Assembly: GCA_002794465.1 (NCBI GenBank)
Contig: MTSL01000169.1
Coordinates: 62,311-126,310 of the forward strand
DNA from: Paramicrosporidium saccamoebae
Lineage: Eukaryota; Rozellomycota
DNA: 64,000 nucleotides
Direction: 5' to 3'
The translations under genes and the position numbers were made by a program. Below the pieces are notes generated by a model. The model made no database searches. It was not told the DNA's origin and saw only the letters and a program-made list of their open reading frames with translations. Positions 9,314-18,479 of the stretch are shown in pieces. Numbering within the stretch: position 1 is the stretch's first letter; each line of letters starts with the position of its first letter.

Positions 9314-11509
9314 ATGATCCACCCCTTCCTTGTGTTGTTAATTGTCTACCTCGCCTTCATCTCCACAGCTCATGCGATTGCTGAGGATGAAGACTTTGAT
9401 GACATGACTGCGGCGATAGCCGACAGCTTTGCTATTGTCGGCGGAAGGTCTCAACGAAGGCGACTTCAGAAGCGGGGAGACAAAGCACAAGCTAGTACCA
9501 AACCTGAGCCGATGATCTTACAATTCGACTTTGGCCCCAGTCGCTTTGTTATCCAACTACAGGAACATCCAAACATAATCCATGATTCAACAGTAGTGAG
9601 GGTGCACCACGAAAATAAGAGTGCAATTTCCACAAAGCCCGTCGACGGCGTAGCCTACATTGGAGAACGTCTGGTGGTCATAGACAAAAGCCTATCCGAT
9701 TCTAAATATGGAAACAATGTGACGGCCTTGCTACTATTGAGCGAAGAACCAGGAGTCTCAGTACTGGAGTATCCGTTTGGTAGATTCTATGTGGAGGACA
9801 CACCAGTGCAGCCCCGAATCACTGGTGGGTTTGTCTTCAACGACCAATTTATAAGAGTCAATGAAGCTAGTCATCCTGTCTCTAGACAGCTGGCGACCAA
9901 GTTACATATGAAACTCGCTAAATCGCCTTCGACTGATAATAGGGAGCCTCTCGTTATCACCTCTCAAAATCTGGCAGACACAAGAAGCTTTGGAACGTCA
10001 CGAAACACTACTAGACAATACAGATGCGGCCATGATCACTTGGACTTTAACAAAAAACCCGAGGGGGCTACTTCATTCTTTGCCAGACTCCTTGCGAATA
10101 ATTTGACGAGTGGTCAGGACAAGAAGCTGTATGCCCGTTCTGAGTCTGGCTGTCCTAGTACTGAAAAAGTTCTTTATGTCGGGGTTGTTGCAGACTGTGC
10201 ATATATGGAGGCCTTCAAGATGGATGCTGCTCAGGCACAAGCCAATATTATCAATGACTTTAACATTGTTAGCGCAATCTATGAAGAATCCTTCAATGTG
10301 ATTTTGGGGATCATTTCAGTAGATTTAATGATGGAATGCTCAAAGGAAAAATCCAAGGCTGCGTTCAACAGACCTTGTTCAGAAAAAATGCGCATGGATG
10401 AGAGACTCAATCTATTTACTGCCTGGAGAGGAAGTCAAAGCTCCGACGCCGGATTGTACCATTTGGTGTCTGGGTGCAGCGACAGCGACATTGTTGGGAT
10501 CGCATGGCTAAATCAAGTCTGCCAAGCAAAGCCCTACATTGATCCCAATGGGGATGCTGTTGCAGGAACATCAGTGTCAGTATTCATCAAAAATCAGTTT
10601 GCCATCATGGCGCACGAGATTGGGCACAACTTTGGAGCTCCACACGATTGTGATTACGAGACTTGTAAAAGCTGCAGTGGTCCCGACTGCAAATGTTGCC
10701 CGTGTGATAAATGCGATTGCAAAGGACAGTACGTCATGAATCCCGAAAGTGGCGGTTTGAATGTCAAGCAATTCTCGGCCTGTTCTATTCAGGATGTTTG
10801 TAAAAAAATTCCAGTTCTTGCGCCGTGTCTAAAGGAGCCAGGTACCTTTAAGACGTTAACTAAGGCAATGTGTGGCGATGGAATACGGGATGAAGGAGAG
10901 GAATGCGACTGTGGGGGGCCGGAAAAGTGCCGTGGAAATCCTTGCTGTACTGAAGATTGCAAATTGAAAAACGGAGCAGTGTGCAGCGACACTAACGATC
11001 GATGCTGCAAAGACTGCCAAATAGTTCCCGCTTCAGCAAATCAGATCTGCATCCCTGCCAAGGGTCTTTGCCAAAAACAGTCGGTCTGCAATGGATCGAG
11101 CAGAGATTGTCCAACGATCCAACTTGTTGCTGACGGCACAGAATGCGATGCCGAGGAGGGAAAATGTGCATCAGGAATATGTACCAGTAGATCACAGCAA
11201 TGTGCAGCTGTGGGAGCCCGGCTTGGACTGCACAAAGCCTGCTCCTATGAATTTGGATCTTGTAGCATTGTTTGCGAGAGTGGAAGTGGCTGTGTGATGC
11301 TTGATGCCACTTTTATTAACGGAACGACGTGCGGGTATGATGGAAAATGCTATGGTGGAGTGTGCAGTGAGCCGGCGTATCGCACATTTATTATGAGGAA
11401 TATTATACCACTCGGGATAATTGTAGGAGCAATACTCTTCATTTTAGTACTAGTCGCCATCCGAAGCATTGTGACTGCCTGTCGCGCCCGCCATCAAACA
11501 AATATTTAA
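9314..11509 (+). CDS. ADAM-type metalloprotease B (intronless paralogue)
   Basis: A single 731-residue ORF. A signal peptide (MIHPFLVLLIVYLAFISTAHA) sets the start at 9314. A long prodomain follows, then the catalytic domain with HEIGHNFGAPHD at about residue 434 (three zinc-binding His and the catalytic Glu). A Cys-rich insert, a disintegrin-like module (CGDGIRDEGEECDCGGPEKC) and a Cys-rich region come next. A transmembrane helix (about IIPLGIIVGAILFILVLVAI) precedes a short basic tail. Domain order and many residues match ADAM A across the whole length, so these are tandem inverted paralogues. The interval between the start codons is about 256 bp and probably holds a shared promoter. Confidence 0.92.
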   Translation: MIHPFLVLLIVYLAFISTAHAIAEDEDFDDMTAAIADSFAIVGGRSQRRRLQKRGDKAQASTKPEPMILQFDFGPSRFVIQLQEHPNIIHDSTVVRVHHENKSAISTKPVDGVAYIGERLVVIDKSLSDSKYGNNVTALLLLSEEPGVSVLEYPFGRFYVEDTPVQPRITGGFVFNDQFIRVNEASHPVSRQLATKLHMKLAKSPSTDNREPLVITSQNLADTRSFGTSRNTTRQYRCGHDHLDFNKKPEGATSFFARLLANNLTSGQDKKLYARSESGCPSTEKVLYVGVVADCAYMEAFKMDAAQAQANIINDFNIVSAIYEESFNVILGIISVDLMMECSKEKSKAAFNRPCSEKMRMDERLNLFTAWRGSQSSDAGLYHLVSGCSDSDIVGIAWLNQVCQAKPYIDPNGDAVAGTSVSVFIKNQFAIMAHEIGHNFGAPHDCDYETCKSCSGPDCKCCPCDKCDCKGQYVMNPESGGLNVKQFSACSIQDVCKKIPVLAPCLKEPGTFKTLTKAMCGDGIRDEGEECDCGGPEKCRGNPCCTEDCKLKNGAVCSDTNDRCCKDCQIVPASANQICIPAKGLCQKQSVCNGSSRDCPTIQLVADGTECDAEEGKCASGICTSRSQQCAAVGARLGLHKACSYEFGSCSIVCESGSGCVMLDATFINGTTCGYDGKCYGGVCSEPAYRTFIMRNIIPLGIIVGAILFILVLVAIRSIVTACRARHQTNI

Positions 11510-11620
11510 ATTAACTGTGGGGTTGAGTGTCTGAAATCCACAATCTGCCATATTATAACACAAATCCATTAGCAGAATGAATAAAATGCCGGTTAAGTAG
11601 TGAGTAGTGAGGGATGAGAT

Positions 11621-11644
11621 GGGGTGAGGTGAGGTGAGGTGAGA
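11621..11644. repeat. GGTGA short tandem repeat
   Basis: GGTGAGGTGAGGTGAGGTGA-type pentamers in the interval between ADAM B and RRS1. I see no gene in 11510-11800. Confidence 0.6.
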
Positions 11645-11800
11645 GCTTTCGTGATTGAAGTAAGAGTTTTTATGATTGGGATGAGAACTGTCATGATTAG
11701 GAATTTGTTGGAAAGAGACGTTGGGCACACAAAGCGTAAACTGATCTGAACATTATATTTTTTCACTATTTGACAACGTGACCAGGGATTCGGGAAAAGG

Positions 11801-12259
11801 ATGAGCCTGGAAGTCACCAAAGTCGTCCCTGCTCACCTCGACGTGGGCAACTTGGCCGTCTTTGACATTAACGTCCTCGATGATGCAGTGACCAGCAATA
11901 ATAAGGTCAAGCGCGAAGCCGGTCTGCTGGCGTTGACCCGCGACAACACACAACTGCTCATCAATGATCTGTTCGTCCTGCCCACTACGTCTACCGACGT
12001 CGGTGCAGTTGCCTCCCTCCCTCCCCCCACTACGGTTCTTCCGCGCGGAAAGCCGGTCCCCAAGCCGAAGGAGCCTACCCGTTGGGAGAAGTTTGCCAAA
12101 GCAAAGGGTATCGTTAAGCGGAAGAAGGGATCACATGCCTACGACGAGGATAAGCAAAAGTGGAGACCAAGATTCGGGGCAAAGAGTAAGAAGAATGATC
12201 CTATGAACAACTGGATTACGGAACTAAAGCCGGGCCAGAGCATTCCCGACGATCAATAA
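11801..12259 (+). CDS. RRS1: Ribosome biogenesis regulator RRS1
   Basis: 152 residues. The N-terminal half has the family pattern FDINVLDDAV...REAGLLALTRDNTQLLINDLF. It is followed by the proline-rich LPPPTTVLPRGKPVPKPKE and PTRWEKFAKAKGIVKRKKG, the core RRS1 signature. RRS1 works with RPF2 to load 5S RNP onto pre-60S particles in the nucleolus. It is shorter than the yeast protein (about 200 residues), because the variable C-terminal tail is nearly absent. An upstream poly-T and TATA-poor interval separates it from the ADAM gene. Confidence 0.9.
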   Translation: MSLEVTKVVPAHLDVGNLAVFDINVLDDAVTSNNKVKREAGLLALTRDNTQLLINDLFVLPTTSTDVGAVASLPPPTTVLPRGKPVPKPKEPTRWEKFAKAKGIVKRKKGSHAYDEDKQKWRPRFGAKSKKNDPMNNWITELKPGQSIPDDQ

Positions 12260-12529
12260 ACGTGATAGTTGTGAGCTTGTTGTACAGTAAATCGGATTAA
12301 GAAGACACTTATTCCGTGGTAAACAGATTTGCGTTCAAGGGAGGATAATCTCTATTTAGAGCATGATCAGATGACATAGTTTGCCTTATAAAAGACACGT
12401 TCTACCCCACAAAACCAGCTCGACTCTCTGGCATTCTCAGCAGACTTTAGTCTCAGTAGGCCTCGCACTGCTCAATCCACCACAACATATATATATACTC
12501 TCCCACAATAGTTAAGGGAATTTGATTTT

Positions 12530-13915
12530 ATGACTGAGACTTTAAGAGAGCTGAAAACTTGGCTGGAGCTTGATTCTGATGGCATTGTACATGCAGGCGA
12601 ACATCTCCGTGCCAAACTCCACATAACCACCATCGTTCCATCAGTTGAGCTTTTACTTGCGACAATACAGCTAAAGGGAATTTTAACAGTCTCCGAACAC
12701 CAGGTTGCATCTGGTCCGCTCGCCGAATTGGCTACTCTGCCTGGATATGGGGCACCATCGGCCGCACTCTATGGCGGCGGTCAGTTATTCGAGATGGCGA
12801 ATCAGAAAAATGCGGCACACAAGTCGTTTCCTATATTCTCTGCCCCACCCTCGGTTATAGTTTCAGCCGAAAGCCTACACGAACATGTCCAGTATTCATG
12901 TAATAATTCCACTTTGATTGATGGTATAGATGAGTGGATTATGCCCTTGACAAGAGAAATGATTCCTTCCTACGAATCTGCCGCCATTATTGTAAAGTAT
13001 TCAGTTTTGATCGGGTTACAGTTTGCAAATGGCACTGATATAGTGTTTGAACGTAATGTTCGCATCCTGCCCGCCTTTAATAGCCAAAAACGGTTGGACC
13101 ATGAGGAAATTCCCCTGCCATTCTTGTACTTTAACTTTGAAAAGCCGCTAAACTACGTTTGTGACAATGCCTATACACGGGTCATGTACCCTGAACGTGG
13201 GAGGACAGGCTCGGTATGGGATCGGTGCTACATACATGGAAAGCTCCCAAAGTTGGAAGACTTCAAAAAATACTGCCGACATCCTCTAAATGATCGGCTT
13301 CCAGTTGACGAGCCCCCACCATCCCAAGCAAGCATGTTCAACGTTGTTGCCTTAGAGTCACAGTCGGCAATCTTTACTCTAAAGTCGGGAGAGGATGTTG
13401 TGGCGCTGGTCAAGTTGGGCAAAACTACACTGAGGTTGGGCGAGGAGCTAACTTGCCTCATAAAATTTGATTCAAAAAACTGGAGCTCATTCCAACTGGC
13501 TGCCTCTCTAATTTTCACAGAGACGATCCCCGAGAAATACTCACGGAATGGAAACGTGCGAATATCAAGACAGATTTACCGAAGACACGAGCAAGCCTGC
13601 TGGATGAGCCAAGAGCAGTCCTTTTCCCTCTCCTTGCCCAGCGACTCCAACCCCACCATGTACTCGAATCTCTTCACATCAGCATGGTCAATCGACTTTT
13701 CTCTAGTCTGCCACCAAACTAACAATGATCGATCAGAGAATGCTAGTCCTAGTCCATTCCTGTCAGAGATTACTCCGGGAGGGCCAGACAACCTACTTTT
13801 GGAGTTTTCAGTTCCGATTTTGGTGGTTCCCAGTTTGGCTGTCCTTCTCTCCCTTTCCAGGATCGCCAATCCCGAGACGCATTCCACCGGAGAAATTCAG
13901 ACAATCTCTCTCTAA
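12530..13915 (+). CDS. RGP1: RGP1-like Golgi Rab6/Ypt6 GEF subunit
   Basis: This 461-residue ORF has the beta-strand-rich, arrestin-like look of RGP1. The opening strand pair contains GIVHAGEHLRAKL, the middle contains MIPSYESAAIIVKYSVLIGL, and a second domain begins near residue 280. RGP1 and RIC1 together activate Ypt6/Rab6 for retrograde traffic to the Golgi. No RIC1 is in the window. The match rests on the PSY...VKY...IG motif and on length, so a different arrestin-fold protein is possible. The gene is single-exon. It follows a 270-bp interval with a TATAAAA-like box near 12388. Confidence 0.55.
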   Translation: MTETLRELKTWLELDSDGIVHAGEHLRAKLHITTIVPSVELLLATIQLKGILTVSEHQVASGPLAELATLPGYGAPSAALYGGGQLFEMANQKNAAHKSFPIFSAPPSVIVSAESLHEHVQYSCNNSTLIDGIDEWIMPLTREMIPSYESAAIIVKYSVLIGLQFANGTDIVFERNVRILPAFNSQKRLDHEEIPLPFLYFNFEKPLNYVCDNAYTRVMYPERGRTGSVWDRCYIHGKLPKLEDFKKYCRHPLNDRLPVDEPPPSQASMFNVVALESQSAIFTLKSGEDVVALVKLGKTTLRLGEELTCLIKFDSKNWSSFQLAASLIFTETIPEKYSRNGNVRISRQIYRRHEQACWMSQEQSFSLSLPSDSNPTMYSNLFTSAWSIDFSLVCHQTNNDRSENASPSPFLSEITPGGPDNLLLEFSVPILVVPSLAVLLSLSRIANPETHSTGEIQTISL

Positions 13916-13953
13916 ACCTGTAGTTTAGCTGTATATGCGTTTAGAATTGTTTA

Positions 13954-14337
13954 TTACGCTGCATTAAAAGTGGCATTTTTTGACAAATGTCCGGTTGGTG
14001 GCAGATTTTCATTTTCCAATTCCAGCTTCCTTTTCAATATTTTCGCCTTGAGATGAAATGCATAACGCGATTCTGGTATCCTCTGCTCTAAAATGTACGC
14101 ATCCAATCCACCGGCCTTGTCCACTAGCTCCAATGCTGTAGTCGTCAATCTCACCCGTAGCTTCTCTTGCAGTGCCTCGCTCCATAGCGGTACATGCTGT
14201 GCATTTGGCTTCCACGTGCGGCGGGTTTTATTTCCCATCTCGGAGACTTGATTGCCAAAGCGGATGCGTTCGCCGGCATAGAGACCGTGCTGAGCGCGTT
14301 TAAATGCCTCGAGAAGAAGGGCTGTCGGACGCATCAA
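13954..14337 (-). CDS. MRPL24: Mitochondrial large-subunit ribosomal protein bL28m
   Basis: 127 residues. The bL28 signatures are clear: GLYAGERIRFGNQVSE, KTRRTWKPNAQ, then LRVRLTTTALELVDKAGGLD. In bacteria and mitochondria the motif is R.W.PN....K..R..T.AL..ID..GG. It is a structural protein of the mitochondrial 54S/39S subunit. With uS11m at 22.4 kb it indicates a translating mitochondrion. It is adjacent to and convergent with RGP1 (38 bp between stops). Confidence 0.9.
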   Translation of the reverse strand: MMRPTALLLEAFKRAQHGLYAGERIRFGNQVSEMGNKTRRTWKPNAQHVPLWSEALQEKLRVRLTTTALELVDKAGGLDAYILEQRIPESRYAFHLKAKILKRKLELENENLPPTGHLSKNATFNAA

Positions 14338-14398
14338 TGGAAAATTGTTTATCCATATAATTCTATCGACTGTATTTTAGCATTCGTCTACAGATCAA

Positions 14399-14948
14399 TC
14401 ACAACTGAAGGTTACCATGGAACGCCCAGATTGTCTTTTTGGGAGAGCCTCGACAGTTGCTTACATACTGATCGTTGTCCGGTGGCCGCATCTATCGTTG
14501 GAGTATTCAACAACAGCAGCTTACTTTGATCTTGCTGGAAGATAGCATGGATTGTATGCTCAAGCAGATGGCAGAGACTGTGAGTGCTGGTGACCATTGG
14601 TCGTACAGGATCGATAGACAAATGTGTCCATTTGTGTAAACATGCTCATTATCCGGGGACTCGTCAATGAACACCACCTGCCGCACACATTAGCAACCAT
14701 TCCGGCAGGCACCTCTGGAGCCTCCATGGGATAATCATTGGAGAATCGGAACTGCAACAGATATCGCTCACCTTCGTACAATGTGCCGGGTGCCCCAACA
14801 ATCGATACGAACCAGCTAGAATTTAGAAACTCTACGAGCAGTACCACTGCAGGTCTGAAGAGTCCTCTATTGAGACACCGGTAGGGGCAGCACCGCTGAG
14901 AAGCTCTGATAATTCGGCACGAAGTCGTCGTAGATGCAGCTCGGCCAT
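14399..14948 (-). CDS. UBE2W: Ubiquitin-conjugating enzyme E2, UBE2W-type (four exons)
   Basis: Model: exons 14845-14948, 14713-14815, 14525-14677 and 14399-14491. Introns are 29, 35 and 33 nt; the first could be 32 nt with an alternative in-frame donor. The joined protein has the E2 core: [27 protein letters not shown], then [15 protein letters not shown] with the catalytic Cys, then [20 protein letters not shown]. The ending, PPDNDQYV...[10 protein letters not shown], resembles the atypical C-terminus of UBE2W, which ubiquitinates protein N-termini. Without splicing only fragments are visible. Start [13 protein letters not shown] is the first ATG in frame. Confidence 0.87.
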
Positions 14949-15319
14949 TTAAGGAATTGTTGTTTTTATGTTTTTAACACCCCACCTCTTGTGTACGCCT
15001 GCACAATAGTCTGGGCATTAGGCAGTTTGGTTTGTAGTAAACAGACATTATTGGGGTTGATCCGTTGCATTTTAGGAGGTTTTTAAAGGTTGTTTTTGGG
15101 GACTTTGACTCCTCGCATCTTGACAGAGACTTTATGGGGGATTGGAGCTGCTATATTTTGTGCAAGTTATAAAGACTCTTTATTGAGAAGCTTTTGATAC
15201 GTTACATACTCGCAATATGTGTGACAGTTCTTTATTGGGTGCTTTAATCTCTTTCATCTTAACCTTCAAAGCAAGTTTTCTGTTAAAGCATTAGTCCCAC
15301 TCTGTAAAAGGCATCGATT
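14949..15319. other. Gene-free interval
   Basis: AT-rich sequence with TTTTAAAGG-like runs and short imperfect direct repeats (GACTTTGACTCC, GAGACTTTATGG). I see no ORF, RNA gene or family repeat. It probably serves the E2 gene promoter and the start of the duplicated block. Confidence 0.4.
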
Positions 15320-15455
15320 CAAATTGGGATTCTGGGGGGTCTAAACGTAGTCGATTGGCTCGCCGTAAATCCGTGAGCTGTGCGCTCCAATCAGCGTTGC
15401 GGAATACCAGGCTAGCAGCATATAAAAGCTAGGACTGCATCAGGGGCCCACAGAA

Positions 15456-15840
15456 ATGATGCTAGCAGTCAGCAAGTACATGTCTTGGATCTGCGCCGCC
15501 GGTATAGCCCTCCTGGCATACGCTTTTCTTGCCAAATCCTGTCAATTTATGAAATCCTACGTTATGAACGCTGTTGTATCCCGCCTTATAAACTACGCTA
15601 TCACTCACATTTTTCATATCGAAAAATAAGAAGAACGCTTGTACTGCTACGTGTCCGCTGGCCGGCAGCTAGTAGCTGTAGCCCGATACCTCTTGTGCTA
15701 CAACTACGGTGGATCGCACTGTCACTCAAACAAAGTCAATTTTCTGCCTTCTGGTTTCTTTTTGAAATTCGTGTGCTCCTCTTTCAGGCTTCTAGTCTTG
15801 TAAGCCTTGCTACTTCGGGGACTACATTTTCGCTCGCATT
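15456..15840 (+). pseudogene. Decayed copy of the four-TM membrane protein gene
   Basis: It begins ATGATGCTAGCAGTCAGCAAGT, parallel to the intact gene's ATGCATTTAGTAGTCAACAAG at 16637, and keeps GTGCTACAACTACGG near 15700 (intact copy 16880-16900). Frame is lost after about 55 codons: an in-frame TAA follows near 15628 and later similarity is in other frames. Several small indels separate the two copies. It is probably non-functional. Confidence 0.75.
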
Positions 15841-15925
15841 GCATAGATCATGATAAATTGCCTTTTGTTTTATATTTTTGCAGTCTGTAGTATAGTATAT
15901 AGTATATAGTATATAGTATATGATT

Positions 15926-15983
15926 GTGATGTAGAGGATTGATTGGTTGGGCATTTGAGGATAGTTCTCTAGTTTGGAGAAGA
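15926..15983. repeat. Dispersed repeat fragment, copy G
   Basis: GTGATGTAGAGGATTGATTG, GTTGGGCATTTGAGGATAG and TTCTCTAGTTTGGAGAAG. The last block otherwise occurs only in copy D (inverted, near 39930), which suggests two subtypes of the family. Confidence 0.65.
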
Positions 15984-16099
15984 CATAGTTGGAACAATCG
16001 ACGAAAGATAATGAAATCTATACTTTTACCTTTTAGGATCGCTACTACGGCGGTTGAGAGGCCATCAAAGGGCATATAAATTTATAACAGACTTTCCTC

Positions 16100-16400
16100 G
16101 CCTTCCGAATAAAGAATGGTGACATGATAGCAATGCCTTAATAGCTTGGGATCCAGAGTGATGATACCCCCTAGCAAAGAAGGCGCCTGCTGTGGATCAT
16201 TATTTCATTTTCGGCCTGTTTCCTTTGGAGAACCTCCAATTCCTGTGTTACACACTGATGTCCACGATATCTGAATCGAAGTTGTGGCCGTAGAGCTCAG
16301 AGAATCACAAGACGAGAACTCAGGTTCTCATGAACACGGATGAGCCCCGCCTGGATGAGGGGATGCATTTGTAGGGTTATAAGACCCTTTGGTGCGATTC
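16100..16400 (-). pseudogene. Decayed 3' fragment of TRF4
   Basis: Plus-strand sequence such as AGCTTGGGATCCAGAGTGATG (16143) and CACGATATCTGAAT (16263) repeats blocks of the intact TRF4 3' end at 17128 and 17431. About 150 bp present in the intact gene between the CTCCTG and CACACT blocks is deleted here, and frame is not kept. The fragment ends near GGATGCATTTG (16362; intact 17532). Confidence 0.75.
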
Positions 16401-16636
16401 CTGATCCATAGATATACCAGCTCACACCCTCCCATGTCATAGGACATTGGTGTGAGTTGGGGATTTGGGGACCGAGACGTAGCCAATTGGGGCGGTCACG
16501 AAACAACCTCGGCATATCGGATCAGCTCATAGCCAATCAGTGACGCAGAATACCAAATGGACTGGGGATTTGGGTGGATACCCATGTTTGGGGAGCTTGT
16601 ATAAATAAGGAGGGATTGCGTCAGAGTCTCACAAAC

Positions 16637-17074
16637 ATGCATTTAGTAGTCAACAAGTACGTATATTGGTTCTGTATCGTCAGCATGGTCGCCCTGGGGT
16701 CCATGTTTCTCATTGCCTCCTGGGAACAGCCGAAAGTATACACCTACCGAATGTTGTTCCATCCCGTTCTATACACTGTGCTGTCACTCGCCTTTTTCCT
16801 GCTGGCCGCCTCTAAAAAGAGCATCCGCTGCTGCTACATAGCTGCCGGCCTGCAGCTAACAGCTATGATCTGCTACTTTATGTGCTACAACTACGGAGGC
16901 TCATACCATTACCCAGGCGAGGTCCCGTGGCTGCCTCCTGTTAACTTTTCGAAAATTGCAGTGGCCGTTCAAGCTCTCAACATTGCAGCCTTTGCCATGT
17001 CTGGGACCAAATTCTTGTTCGCATTGCTTCGGTGGGAGTCTACTGATGGCGTGATGGGTGTTTTTACATCATAA
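16637..17074 (+). CDS. Four-transmembrane protein of unknown function
   Basis: 145 residues from MHLVVNKYVYWFC. Four hydrophobic segments are visible: about residues 8-29, 43-60, 66-85 and 112-135. There is a YNYGGSYHYPGE loop before the last. Spacing resembles small tetraspan proteins (claudin/PMP22 or fungal SUR7-like), but I see no diagnostic motif. The upstream methionine at 16574 would put a long hydrophilic stretch before the first helix, and the pseudogene copy also aligns from 16637, so that start is preferred. A TATAAATA box lies about 35 bp upstream, near 16600. A decayed paralogue lies 1.2 kb upstream. Confidence 0.65.
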   Translation: MHLVVNKYVYWFCIVSMVALGSMFLIASWEQPKVYTYRMLFHPVLYTVLSLAFFLLAASKKSIRCCYIAAGLQLTAMICYFMCYNYGGSYHYPGEVPWLPPVNFSKIAVAVQALNIAAFAMSGTKFLFALLRWESTDGVMGVFTS

Positions 17075-17090
17075 TCAATTCATTTTCGGT

Positions 17091-18326
17091 TTATATATTT
17101 GCAGTCTGTTGTATATAGTAGCGATGTCTCAGCAGCTTGGGATCCAGAGTGATGATACTCCCTAACAAGGAAGGCATTGGCTGTGGATCATTTTTTCCCT
17201 TGTCGGCTTGCCTCCTCTGGAGAACCTCAAACTCCTGCATCGCACACCGCAACACATTAAACGCATGCTCAAAGCAATGCCTCACTGCCCCATAGGCAAA
17301 TGAGCCCTTGGAAATGTCATTCTCCTCGGTTTGTGGATCCTCAATGCTGAGAAGATGCGGCTTGGCCTCTTGTAACCATCCACGTTCCTCTTTGTCATAA
17401 TAGCTACCGTCCTTTTGCACACTAATGCCCACGATATCTGAATTAAAGTTGCGACCGTAGAGCTCAAAGAACTCCAGGACAAGGACTCCCAGGTTTTCAT
17501 GAGCACGGATCAGCCCCGTCTGGACTAGTGGATGCATTTGCAAGAATGAAATGACCAAGCACATTATGGAAAAGCTGCCCAATCCGCCATGGAAGACTTC
17601 GTTTAGCTCGCGCATATGGAGGAAATGTTTCATCACCAACGTGAATGGCCGGATGGCAGACTGGGCCTTCATCTGTTTCTGCATAAACGTGGCCGCTTCC
17701 AAACCAGAGGTGACGTTAAATGAGACGTCAATTTCGAAATCGGTATTATGGTCTACATATTTGATGATTGGCACTCTGGCCTTTGTAATCACCTTGACCG
17801 TCTCGGGGATGGGAATTCCTGCCTTGAGTAACGCCTTTGCAAGCTTCTTGAGGGGAGGTTTAGTGTAGTCATCCAGCTGCAGATCTTGGTGCACCACGAC
17901 GACATCCAAATCACTGCTTGGCAGGTAGAGTTGCGAATCAAAGCTGCCAAAAACCTGCACGGTGGCCTCTCTCCAAAGCGATTGCACCACTTCGGTTAGT
18001 CTTCGTACTGCTTCAGAACGACTGTAGCGCTCCTCCTCGGTGGGAGAGACGTAGTTTGCAAAGTCGACAATCTCTTGGTGGAGACGTTCAGTTGGATGAG
18101 TGCTGTAGCGTCGCTGACGGTCCATCCAAGGGACGTTGTATCGAAGCACGGATGTCACAGGTGCAGGTTTACCTCTTGGGCGCGTCTCTTTAGGCTTTTC
18201 CGGCTCCTCGAGTACTTCGACATCAAATTCAATAAATTCAGCGTCCATGACTTCATAATGTATCGTGTTAGAGCGGTGCTGCTCTTGTATCCTTTGGAGC
18301 TCGTCTCTATCAATCTGAATATCCAT
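17091..18326 (-). CDS. TRF4: Non-canonical poly(A) polymerase TRF4/TENT4 (TRAMP)
   Basis: 411 residues. The nucleotidyltransferase core has VQVFGSFDSQLYLPSSDLDV (GS plus the DxD metal-binding pair), with the third Asp in DFEIDVSFN. The PAP-associated domain follows with HGGLGSFSIMCLVISFLQMH and LELYGRNFN-type sequence. This is the Trf4/5-PAPD5/7 class, which adds short A tails to aberrant nuclear RNAs for exosome decay. It is shorter than yeast Trf4 (about 580), lacking long tails. Its 3' end was copied in the adjacent duplication. Confidence 0.92.
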   Translation of the reverse strand: MDIQIDRDELQRIQEQHRSNTIHYEVMDAEFIEFDVEVLEEPEKPKETRPRGKPAPVTSVLRYNVPWMDRQRRYSTHPTERLHQEIVDFANYVSPTEEERYSRSEAVRRLTEVVQSLWREATVQVFGSFDSQLYLPSSDLDVVVVHQDLQLDDYTKPPLKKLAKALLKAGIPIPETVKVITKARVPIIKYVDHNTDFEIDVSFNVTSGLEAATFMQKQMKAQSAIRPFTLVMKHFLHMRELNEVFHGGLGSFSIMCLVISFLQMHPLVQTGLIRAHENLGVLVLEFFELYGRNFNSDIVGISVQKDGSYYDKEERGWLQEAKPHLLSIEDPQTEENDISKGSFAYGAVRHCFEHAFNVLRCAMQEFEVLQRRQADKGKNDPQPMPSLLGSIITLDPKLLRHRYYIQQTANI

Positions 18327-18479
18327 CCACCAGGGCTATCCAGACTGACGCGTAGTAGGGAAATCTTCATAGATTCTGGTACGGGACAATATACGTTTGT
18401 TATCAAGTGGTTAATTAAGGAGGTGTTCTTTCCCTCAAACCCCTCGCATTCCCAACACACACGTTACACAATTTAGACT

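Larger units (their letters stand above)
15320..17540. repeat. Tandem segmental duplication (two units)
   Basis: Unit 1 (about 15320-16395) and unit 2 (about 16450-17540) share order and sequence. Each has a TTGG..TTTGGGG promoter-side block with CAATCAG.G..GC.GAATACCA, a membrane-protein gene, a GTATATAGTA block and the 3' end of TRF4. Unit 2 is intact. Unit 1 is decayed and carries the extra GTATATA microsatellite at 15890-15920 and a fragment of the dispersed repeat. Confidence 0.8.
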
